Source of the DNA: Patulibacter minatonensis DSM 18081
GTDB lineage: Bacteria > Actinomycetota > Thermoleophilia > Solirubrobacterales > Solirubrobacteraceae
Direction of reading: 5' to 3'
DNA length: 48,527 nucleotides
Assembly (NCBI RefSeq): GCF_000519325.1
Contig: NZ_KI912613.1
Location: 2,005,223-2,053,749 of the forward strand
A model generated the notes under the pieces. That model was not told where the DNA came from. It searched no databases and was given only the letters and a program-made list of their open reading frames with translations. A program made the translations under genes and the position numbers. Below, one piece after another: positions 23,843 through 30,565 of this stretch (position 1 is its first letter; each line of letters begins with the position of its first letter).

Positions 23843-25042
23843 TCAGATCTGCCCGTGGTTCGGCGGCACCGCGTCGTTGAGCACCCCGGCGCCGACGTGG
23901 TGGTACTTCCAGCGGATCGGGTCGTGGACCGAGTGGGTCCGCGCGTTGCGCCAGTGGCGGTGGAGGTCGTGCTTGTCGTCGACGGCGCTCGTGCCCGCCA
24001 GGGCGAACAGGTCGCTGGAGATCGCGACCGCGGCCTCGGACCCGAAGGCCTTCGCCTCGGCGACGGCGAGCGAGCCCTTCGCGGCCTCCTCGCGGGTCGC
24101 GGGGACGTGGGGGAGGCCGTCGAGGACGCGTCCGGCGCGCTCGAGGAGCCCCTCGGCGGCGTGCAGCCGCGCGGACAGCTCGCCGGTGCGGTGCAGCACG
24201 TGCGGGTCGTCGCTCGCGCGCTCGTAGCCGTTGCCCGCGGCCTCGAAGTACGGACGGCTCTTCTCGCGCACGAACGTCACGGCATCGGCGAACGCGCCGC
24301 CCGCGATCCCGACCTCGATCGCGGCGTGCACGAGCTGGGCGCGGGCACCGAGCAGCTGGGGGCCGGTGTAGGCGGTCGAGTACGGCAGGACGAGGCCCTC
24401 CTCGACCGCGGCGCCGTCGAGGATCGTCGTGCCGCTGGCGGTCGCCCGCTGGCCCATCGCGTTCCAGTCCTCCTCGACGCTGACGCCGGGCGCGTCGCGG
24501 AGGACGAACGCCGCGACGACGGCGTCGGTGTCGTCGAGCGCGGTGACCGCGATCCGGTGCGAGGTCGCGGCACCCGTGCAGTAGTACTTGCGCCCGTCGA
24601 GCCGCAGGACGCCGTCGTCGCCCTTGGACAGCCGGGTCTGCAGCGCCATCGCGTGCTTCGTGCCGCGCTCGGCCAGCGCGTTGCCGAGCCGACGGCCGGC
24701 GAGGACGTCCGCGAAGACGCGCTCGTGCTGGTCGGCCGTGCCGAGCTGCCGCAGGACGTCGACGAAGAGGAAGTGCCCCTGCGGTCCCTGGGCGATCGCC
24801 GGGTCGGCGGCGGCGATCAGCCGGATCACCTCGGCGAGCGCGACGTGCGAGACCTCGGCGCCGCCGTGCTCGCGCGGGACGGTGATCCCGACCAGGCCGC
24901 TGCGGTCGAGCGCGGCGAGGGCCTCCCGCGGGACCCCGCCGGCGCGGTCGCGGTCGGCCGCACCCGGACGGAGCTCGTCGGCCAGGGCGGCCGCTGCGGC
25001 GACGGCCTCCTCGTCGGACCGCAGGAGCGGGACCTCGCTCAC
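23843..25042 (-). CDS. sfnB: SfnB-family acyl-CoA-dehydrogenase-like flavoprotein
   Basis: A 399-residue flavin-dependent oxidoreductase of the acyl-CoA dehydrogenase fold, SfnB/DszC branch (sulfur acquisition). Visible features: LDRSGLVGITVPREHGGAEVSHV in the N-terminal helical domain, IAQGPQGHFLFVDVLRQLG, the flavin-side strand RLDGRKYYCTGAATSHRIAV, and the C-terminal FALAGTSAVDDKHDLHRHWRNARTHSVHDP, typical of DszC/SfnB. It probably supports desulfurization of sulfones or related organosulfur compounds with the monooxygenase encoded upstream. Its GTG at 25042 overlaps the sfnG stop by four nucleotides, so the two are translationally coupled. Confidence 0.9.
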   Translation of the reverse strand: MSEVPLLRSDEEAVAAAAALADELRPGAADRDRAGGVPREALAALDRSGLVGITVPREHGGAEVSHVALAEVIRLIAAADPAIAQGPQGHFLFVDVLRQLGTADQHERVFADVLAGRRLGNALAERGTKHAMALQTRLSKGDDGVLRLDGRKYYCTGAATSHRIAVTALDDTDAVVAAFVLRDAPGVSVEEDWNAMGQRATASGTTILDGAAVEEGLVLPYSTAYTGPQLLGARAQLVHAAIEVGIAGGAFADAVTFVREKSRPYFEAAGNGYERASDDPHVLHRTGELSARLHAAEGLLERAGRVLDGLPHVPATREEAAKGSLAVAEAKAFGSEAAVAISSDLFALAGTSAVDDKHDLHRHWRNARTHSVHDPIRWKYHHVGAGVLNDAVPPNHGQI

Positions 25043-26205
25043 GCCGGGACGGGGACCGTCAGGCCCTCGAGCGGGTCCGGCACCGCGGCGGGGTCCAGGC
25101 CGGCCTCGACCTCGAGCTCGCGGACGATCGGGAGGACGTCCTTGCCGAACGACTCGACCTCCTCCTGGAAGTGCAGGAAGGCGAGGAGGTTCAGGTTCAC
25201 GCCCAGCTTCTTGTAGGCGACGATCCGCTCGGCGACCTGCTCCGCGGTGCCGATCAGCTGGGTCTTGAAGCCGTCGTTGTACTGGACGAGGTCCTCGAAG
25301 CTCGAGTCCGCCCACATGCCCGTCCTGTCGCCCGTCGAGGCGCCGGCCTGGGTGACGGCGCCGCCGAACCCGTCGACCGCCGGGCGGTCGGCCTTCTCGA
25401 CGATCTCGCGCAGGGTGTCCTTGGCCTCCTTCTCGGAGTCGCGGACGATCACGAAGCCGTTGAGCCCGAACCGCGGGCCGTCGGTGCGCCCGGCCTCGGC
25501 GGCGATCCGGCGCAGGTCGGCGACCTGCTCGGACACGCCGTCGAAGTCCTTGCCGTTGGAGAAGTACCAGTCGGCGTACCGGCCGCCGTTCTGGCGCGCG
25601 GCGGTCGAGTTGCCGCCCTGGAAGATCTCGGGGTGCGGGCGGCCCTCGACGGCGTGCGGCTTGGGCTGCTGGCTGTAGTCGCGCAGGCGGTAGAAGTCGC
25701 CGGCGAGGTTGGCCTGGTCCTTCGTCCAGATCTCGCGCAGCGCCCGGATGAACTCGGCCGAGCGGCGGTAGCGCTCGTCGTGCTCGAGCCACGGCTCGCC
25801 GATCGCGGTGAACTCGTCCTTGAACCAGCCGGAGACGACGTTGACGGCGAAGCGGCCGTTCGTGATGGTGTCGGCCGTCGCGACGAGCTTCGCCAGCACG
25901 GCCGGCTGCCAGAGGCCGGGGTGGACGGCGGCGATGATCTTCAGGCGCTCCGTCGCGAGGCCGAGGGCGAGGCTGAAGCTCGTGGACTCCTGCTGCTTCT
26001 CGGCGCCGTAGCTGGCGGTGTAGCGGACCTGCGAGAGCGCGTAGTCGAAGCCGGCGCGCTCGGCGATGACGGCCAGCCTCTTGTTGTAGTCGTACTCGTG
26101 CGACGTCCGCTGCTCGATCTTCGAGATCACGAGGCCGCCCGAGACGTTGGGCACCCAGTAGGCGAAGCGGAGCGGATCGGTGGTGGAGAGCGGGGCGGTC
26201 GACAT
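25039..26205 (-). CDS. sfnG: Dimethylsulfone monooxygenase SfnG
   Basis: A 388-residue FMNH2-dependent luciferase-like monooxygenase. SfnG converts dimethylsulfone to methanesulfinate during sulfur starvation. Diagnostic stretches: FAYWVPNVSGGLVISKIEQRT at the N-terminus, GFDYALSQVRYTASYGAEKQ, LKIIAAVHPGLWQPAVLAKL, GRFAVNVVSGWFKDEF, HPEIFQGGNSTAAR and LNLLAFLHFQEEVE. The length is standard. The ATG at 26205 has AGGAG eight nucleotides upstream, unlike the many leaderless genes here. The leader is preceded by an unusually AT-rich promoter. A flavin reductase and the SfnR activator are not in the window. Confidence 0.93.
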   Translation of the reverse strand: MSTAPLSTTDPLRFAYWVPNVSGGLVISKIEQRTSHEYDYNKRLAVIAERAGFDYALSQVRYTASYGAEKQQESTSFSLALGLATERLKIIAAVHPGLWQPAVLAKLVATADTITNGRFAVNVVSGWFKDEFTAIGEPWLEHDERYRRSAEFIRALREIWTKDQANLAGDFYRLRDYSQQPKPHAVEGRPHPEIFQGGNSTAARQNGGRYADWYFSNGKDFDGVSEQVADLRRIAAEAGRTDGPRFGLNGFVIVRDSEKEAKDTLREIVEKADRPAVDGFGGAVTQAGASTGDRTGMWADSSFEDLVQYNDGFKTQLIGTAEQVAERIVAYKKLGVNLNLLAFLHFQEEVESFGKDVLPIVRELEVEAGLDPAAVPDPLEGLTVPVPA

Positions 26206-26242
26206 GCGGGGCTCCTGCGACGGGGTGGTTCGGAGGGAGCAC

Positions 26243-26280
26243 GTAAAAATAGCTGAATGTCAGTCTGGTTTAGATAAATT
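26243..26280 (-). promoter_or_regulatory. AT-rich promoter region of sfnG
   Basis: 38 nt with about 30% GC in a region otherwise above 70%. On the minus strand it contains TTTATCTAAACC, CTGACATTCAG (a short dyad CTGA-CAT-TCAG) and TATTTTTACG. It is the natural place for a sulfur-responsive promoter or activator site. No exact -35/-10 pair can be fixed. Confidence 0.5.
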
Positions 26281-26336
26281 GGCGCGCTCGCGGTGAGCGT
26301 GGCGGTTCAGGCCGCTGCCTGACGCGGGGCGTGAGG

Positions 26337-26442
26337 CGTGGTCGCGGTTCGGCCTCTGCGGGCGCACGAACCGCGACCACGTCGGTGGGCGCCGGGACGT
26401 GGTCGACGTTCGGCCTCAAGGAGCGTCCGAACCGCGACCACG
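26337..26442. repeat. Two tandem 45-nt hairpin repeats, 61-bp period
   Basis: Copy one (26337-26381) has arms CGTGGTCGCGGTTCG and CGAACCGCGACCACG, a perfect 15-bp stem around a 15-nt loop. Copy two (26398-26442) keeps the same right arm, but its left arm is CGTGGTCGACGTTCG with two mismatches. The copies start exactly 61 nt apart. They lie between two divergent promoters. They could be regulator-binding sites, an attenuator-like element or mobile palindromes. Confidence 0.85.
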
Positions 26443-26508
26443 TCCGGCGGCCCGCCCAGCCGCCGACCACCCCCGCCCCACCGGTCCCGCCCGCCGACGG
26501 CGGATCCG

Positions 26509-26514
26509 TACCCT
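26509..26514 (+). promoter_or_regulatory. -10 element TACCCT of the SDR gene
   Basis: TACCCT lies 60 nt before the ATG at 26569, giving a leader of about 48 nt. Confidence 0.4.
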
Positions 26515-26568
26515 TGTGGGTCGCCCCCGCATCCGCGCGGGGCGACGACCACGAGGGCGACGGCGGGG

Positions 26569-28071
26569 ATGACGGGCGCGGCGATGACGCAGGAGATCGA
26601 GCACGAGGACGAGGCCGGGTCGACGGCCGTCGACCCGCTCGCGGCGATCGATCCCGCGGAGCTGGCGATCTGCCTGAAGGTCCTGGCGCAGGCCGAGGCG
26701 CTCGGCGAGGACCACGCCGACGCGCTCGCGATCCAGCGCGCGACGTCGAAGATCTACAAGACCGTCCGCCGCCGCCGCCGGTCCGAGCGCCGTGCCGCGA
26801 TCGTCGCGCACGACGAGGCGATCACGAACCTCACGGCGACCGGCGCCCCCGGCCGGATCGACGACGAGACGCAGGGCCTCGAGCTCGTCTCCGAGGCGAA
26901 GGGCGCGATCGCCGGCGTCCTCCTGGAGGACCGCGCCTGCTACGTCTGCAAGCAGGGGTACCGCGAGGTCGACGCCTTCTACCACCAGCTCTGCCCGCCC
27001 TGCGCGGCGAAGAACCACGCGCGCCGCGACGCCCGCACCGACCTCACCGGCAAGCGCGCGCTGCTCACCGGCGGCCGCGCGAAGATCGGCATGTACATCG
27101 CGCTGCGCCTGCTGCGCGACGGGGCGGACCTGACCATCACCACGCGCTTCCCGCGCGACGCCGTCCGGCGGTTCTCCGCGATGCCCGACAGCGCGGAGTG
27201 GATCGACCGCCTGCACATCGTCGGGCTCGACCTGCGCGACCCGACCCAGGTGACGGCGCTCGCGGACGAGGTCGCCGCCGGCGGGCCGCTCGACATCCTC
27301 ATCAACAACGCGGCCCAGACCGTCCGTCGGTCGCCGGAGTCCTACGCGCTGCTGGCCGAGGCGGAGGCCGCGGCGCTGCCCGGCGGCCGGATGCCGGACG
27401 TCATGACGCTCGGCCGGCCCGGCGACGTCCGCCCGACGGCGCTCGCCGAGTCGACCGGCGACCACTGGACCCCGACCCCGGCGCTCGTCAGCCAGATGGC
27501 GCTCGAGGCGCGCTCGGCGACCCCGGCCCGGATCGCGGCCGGCACCGCGATCGACGCCGGCGGCCTCGTGCCCGACCTGCACGACACCAACAGCTGGGTC
27601 CAGAACGTCGGCGAGGTCGACGCGATGGAGATGCTCGAGGTCCAGCTCTGCAACGCGACCGCGCCGTTCATCCTCGTCACCCGCCTGCGCGCCGCCCTCG
27701 CCGCGTCGTCCGCCCGCAGGACCTACATCGTCAACGTCTCCGCGATGGAGGGCCAGTTCGGCGGCCGCTGGTACAAGGGCTCCGGGCACCCGCACACGAA
27801 CATGGCGAAGGCCGCGCTCAACATGCTCACGCGCACCAGCGCGCGCGAGATGCTCGAGCAGGACGGCATCCTCATGACCGCCGTCGACACCGGGTGGATC
27901 ACCGACGAGCGCCCGCACCCGCAGAAGATGCGCCTGGCGGACATCGGCTTCCACGCCCCGCTGGACCTCGTCGACGGCGCCGCCCGCGTCTACGACCCGA
28001 TCATCCGAGGCGAGGCCGGCGAGGACGTCCACGGCTGCTTCCTCAAGGACTACGAGAAGGCGCCCTGGTAG
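26569..28071 (+). CDS. SDR-family protein with N-terminal C4 zinc-like motif, catalytic Tyr missing
   Basis: About 500 residues (495 if the ATG at 26584 is used). Residues 1-155 are a helical domain ending in CYVCKQGY (Cys124, Cys127) and LCPPC (Cys142, Cys145), a likely zinc ribbon. Residues 158-500 form a short-chain dehydrogenase/reductase domain: dinucleotide motif TGGRAKIG (167-174), LINNAAQT and the Ser of NVSAMEG. The usual YxxxK becomes TNMAK, so the catalytic Tyr is Thr410 while Lys414 stays. An insertion of about 100 residues follows the NNAA motif. It may act by a changed mechanism or use NAD(P) as a ligand. Other bacteria appear to have such proteins, but I cannot name a tested function. 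Confidence 0.85.
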   Translation: MTGAAMTQEIEHEDEAGSTAVDPLAAIDPAELAICLKVLAQAEALGEDHADALAIQRATSKIYKTVRRRRRSERRAAIVAHDEAITNLTATGAPGRIDDETQGLELVSEAKGAIAGVLLEDRACYVCKQGYREVDAFYHQLCPPCAAKNHARRDARTDLTGKRALLTGGRAKIGMYIALRLLRDGADLTITTRFPRDAVRRFSAMPDSAEWIDRLHIVGLDLRDPTQVTALADEVAAGGPLDILINNAAQTVRRSPESYALLAEAEAAALPGGRMPDVMTLGRPGDVRPTALAESTGDHWTPTPALVSQMALEARSATPARIAAGTAIDAGGLVPDLHDTNSWVQNVGEVDAMEMLEVQLCNATAPFILVTRLRAALAASSARRTYIVNVSAMEGQFGGRWYKGSGHPHTNMAKAALNMLTRTSAREMLEQDGILMTAVDTGWITDERPHPQKMRLADIGFHAPLDLVDGAARVYDPIIRGEAGEDVHGCFLKDYEKAPW

Positions 28072-28165
28072 GCCAGGCCGATCGCTGGGTTTAGCAGACC
28101 GAGACGCCGTATGCGCCGGTTGTGGCGCGCCTCACTTCCTGTCGTGATCGGATGATCCTGGCGGT

Positions 28166-28194
28166 TTGACACTGGTGTCGACACGGGTAAGGGT
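28166..28194 (+). promoter_or_regulatory. TTGACA promoter, leaderless, DUF4394 gene 1
   Basis: A perfect -35 TTGACA (28166-28171), a 17-nt spacer and AAGGGT (28189-28194), with TAAGGG as the one-base-shifted alternative. The -10 begins 12 nt before the ATG at 28201. A second promoter of the same design precedes the next paralogue. Confidence 0.75.
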
Positions 28195-28200
28195 GCGCCC

Positions 28201-30459
28201 ATGTCACGTCCGAAGCACCTCCGCCGCGCCGCACTCGCGGGCGGCCTCCTCGCCGGCCTCGCCGTCCCATCCGCCGCCTTCGCGGCCGACCCCGCCAGCA
28301 CGGCGGTCGTCCTCACCACCGACAACAAGATCTCGACGTTCGAGACCGCCTTCCCGACCGAGGCGACCGCTCCGGTCGCGGTGACCGGGCTGGTCGGGAC
28401 GGACAGGCTCGTCGGCATCGACGTGCGCCCGCAGAACGGTCAGCTCTACGGCGTGGCCGCGAACGCTGCGGACGACACGATCCGGGTCTACACGATCAGC
28501 GCCCGCACGGCCATCGCCACGCCGCTCGGCACACCCATCCCCGCCGCCGCCACGCTGGACGCCACGAAGTTCGGTGTGGACTTCAACCCGGCGGTGGACC
28601 GGCTGCGCGTCGTCTCCGACTCGGGGCTCAACCTCCGCATCGATCCGAACACGGGGGTGCTCGTCGCGGCGGACACGGCCATCAACCCGGTCGACAGCAA
28701 GGTGGACGCCGCGGCGTACACGAGCAACCAGCAGAACGCTGCGGTCACCACGCTCTACACGCTCAGTGGGGCGAACAACCGTCTCTACATCCAGACGGGC
28801 ACCGACGGGACACCGTCCCCGAACGACGGTGAGCAGACCGCCTCGCGGTCGCTGAAGGTCAACGGCATCGAGGCCGACTTCGGTGCGGCGGGGGGCTTCG
28901 ACATCGCCCCCGGCGTCGCGGCCGTGGCGAACAACGGCGACGTACCGACCGGCGGTGCCGGATACGCCGCGTTCAAGGTCGGGACGCTCAACTTCCTGGT
29001 CAAGATCGACCTCTTCACCGGGAACACGACACCCGTCGGCCTCGTCGGCAACGGCGCCACTGACGTCGAGGGCCTCGCGATCCTGCAGGAGACGACCCCC
29101 GGCGGCCTGCCCTCCGTCGCACTGACGACGGACGACAAGATCCGTCGCTTCAACTCGGCGACCCCGGGCACGGGCACCGACGGCCCCGCGATCGTCGGCA
29201 CCCCGGCGATCCCCGCGGGCGACAAGCTCGTCGCGATCGACTGGCGGCCGCAGACCGGTCAGCTGCTCGCGCTCTCCGTCAACGCGACGAACAACACCGG
29301 CAACCTGTACCGCGTCGACCCGCAGACCGGCGCGGCGACGAGGATCGGCTCCGCCGACTCCGTCGCGTTCCAGACTCCCGCGGGCGCGGCGGTCGACCTC
29401 CCGGATCCCGCGACCACGAGCTACGACATCGACGTCAACCCGACGGTCGACCGTGTTCGCGTCGTCACGAGCTCCGGGCTGAACTTCCGGCTGAATCCGA
29501 CGGTCGCGGACGCGGCGCCCGTCGCCGTCGACGGGAACAACGGGGGCGTCGCGGTGCTCCCGAACGTCAACACGGACGGCGACCTGAACAACGGCGGTGT
29601 GGGGACGACCGGAGCGGACATCTTCGGTACGGCCTACACGAACTCGTACGGCCAGGCGGCCGCGATCCCGGCGACGCAGCCGACGACGCAGTACGGCCTG
29701 AGCGTCGCGAACGACCAGCTGCTGATCCAGAACCCGCCGAACGCCGGGACGCAGACCGCACCGAAGCCGCTGACGCTCTCGGGCTCGGCGCTCGACATCA
29801 CGGGCGTCAAGGGATTCGACATCCCGCCTGCGGTCGCCGTGACGACCAACAACGCGGTCGCGGCCGGGAAGGGCCTCGCCGCCCTGACGGTCGGCGGGAC
29901 GACCGGCCTCTACGCGATCGACCTGACCACCGGTGCCACGACGAACGCCGGGGCGTTCACCACGGCACCGGCGAGCTTCGCCACCGGTGACGGCCCGCCC
30001 GCCCCGAAGGACCGGCCGGTGACGCCCCCGGTCGTCACGCCGCCCGTCGTGACCCCGCCCGTCGTCACGCCGCCGGTGGTCACTCCCCCGGTCGTGACGC
30101 CCCCGAAGCCCGCGTCCTTCGGCTCCAGCACGAAGCTGACGGTCAAGCTCCGTGCGACGAAGATCTCGTCCAAGGGCCCGGCGAAGGTCACGTTCCGCAA
30201 CACGAACAAGTTCGCGGTGAAGGTCCGGATCCAGGCGACGACGCCGAAGTCCGGCAAGCGCAAGGCGATCAAGTACGCGACGAAGACCTACACGGTCAAG
30301 GCGTCCTCGTCCCGCACGGTGAACGTCAGGCTCCCGTCGGCGGCCCGCAAGGTCCTGTCGAGCAAGAAGAAGCTGACGATCAAGGTGACGCTCAAGGTCA
30401 CCGCACCGGACAAGAAGAGCCGCACCGTCCGGAAGACGCTGACCGCCCGCAAGAAGTAG
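28201..30459 (+). CDS. Secreted DUF4394-type protein, copy 1
   Basis: A 752-residue exported protein. Signal peptide: RRAALAGGLLAGLAVPSAAFA, cut before ADPAS. Two DUF4394-like propeller halves follow. The first (about residues 35-300) has GIDVRPQNGQLYGVA, DFNPAVDRLRVVSDSGLNLR and a GGFDIAPGV end; the second (about 305-600) has AIDWRPQTGQLLALS, DVNPTVDRVRVVTSSGLNFR and GFDIPPAV. A Pro-rich stalk of five VVTPP repeats (about 607-636) leads to a basic C-terminal domain (about 640-752) with many Lys/Arg (TTPKSGKRKAIKYATK, SSKKKLTIKVTLKVTAP), possibly for cell-wall attachment. It is the first of three tandem paralogues. The ligand is unknown. The start is fixed by a strong promoter 12 nt upstream. 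Confidence 0.85.
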   Translation: MSRPKHLRRAALAGGLLAGLAVPSAAFAADPASTAVVLTTDNKISTFETAFPTEATAPVAVTGLVGTDRLVGIDVRPQNGQLYGVAANAADDTIRVYTISARTAIATPLGTPIPAAATLDATKFGVDFNPAVDRLRVVSDSGLNLRIDPNTGVLVAADTAINPVDSKVDAAAYTSNQQNAAVTTLYTLSGANNRLYIQTGTDGTPSPNDGEQTASRSLKVNGIEADFGAAGGFDIAPGVAAVANNGDVPTGGAGYAAFKVGTLNFLVKIDLFTGNTTPVGLVGNGATDVEGLAILQETTPGGLPSVALTTDDKIRRFNSATPGTGTDGPAIVGTPAIPAGDKLVAIDWRPQTGQLLALSVNATNNTGNLYRVDPQTGAATRIGSADSVAFQTPAGAAVDLPDPATTSYDIDVNPTVDRVRVVTSSGLNFRLNPTVADAAPVAVDGNNGGVAVLPNVNTDGDLNNGGVGTTGADIFGTAYTNSYGQAAAIPATQPTTQYGLSVANDQLLIQNPPNAGTQTAPKPLTLSGSALDITGVKGFDIPPAVAVTTNNAVAAGKGLAALTVGGTTGLYAIDLTTGATTNAGAFTTAPASFATGDGPPAPKDRPVTPPVVTPPVVTPPVVTPPVVTPPVVTPPKPASFGSSTKLTVKLRATKISSKGPAKVTFRNTNKFAVKVRIQATTPKSGKRKAIKYATKTYTVKASSSRTVNVRLPSAARKVLSSKKKLTIKVTLKVTAPDKKSRTVRKTLTARKK
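30019..30105 (+). repeat. 15-bp in-frame repeats coding VVTPP
   Basis: Five successive copies of a degenerate 15-nt unit inside the first DUF4394 gene encode VVTPP and form a Pro-rich stalk. The unit multiplies by three, so copy number could vary without loss of frame. The other two paralogues have different Thr/Pro stalks here. Confidence 0.85.
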
Positions 30460-30462
30460 CCC

Positions 30463-30494
30463 CGCCAGCCCCGGTTCGTAGCGAACCGGTGGCG
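30463..30494 (+). terminator. Hairpin after DUF4394 gene 1
   Basis: CCGGTTCG-TAG-CGAACCGG (8-bp stem), extended by outer CGCC/GGCG pairing, four nucleotides after the stop at 30459. Confidence 0.7.
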
Positions 30495-30530
30495 CCCGGG
30501 TTCCCGTCGCGTATCGGTGGACCGTGCCTG

Positions 30531-30559
30531 TTGACACGGTCCACCGCGCGCGACAGGGT
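30531..30559 (+). promoter_or_regulatory. TTGACA-17-CAGGGT promoter, leaderless, DUF4394 gene 2
   Basis: A perfect -35 TTGACA (30531-30536), a 17-nt spacer and CAGGGT (30554-30559). The -10 begins 12 nt before the ATG at 30566. This is among the clearest promoters of the window. Confidence 0.8.
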
Positions 30560-30565
30560 CGGTCG

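Larger units (their letters stand above)
26206..26568. other. Divergent intergenic region, sfnG and SDR
   Basis: 363 nt holding the sfnG Shine-Dalgarno sequence and AT-rich promoter (26243-26280), two large hairpin repeats (26337-26442) and a -10 box for the SDR gene (26509-26514). No gene is supported in it. Confidence 0.6.

Noticed and set aside
23247-24227. Gene encoding a 24-residue repeat protein through the array
   Set aside because: The 72-bp period keeps any frame open. The frame has no start signal, runs antisense into sfnB, and the related 61-bp array cannot code, so the repeat is better read as non-coding.
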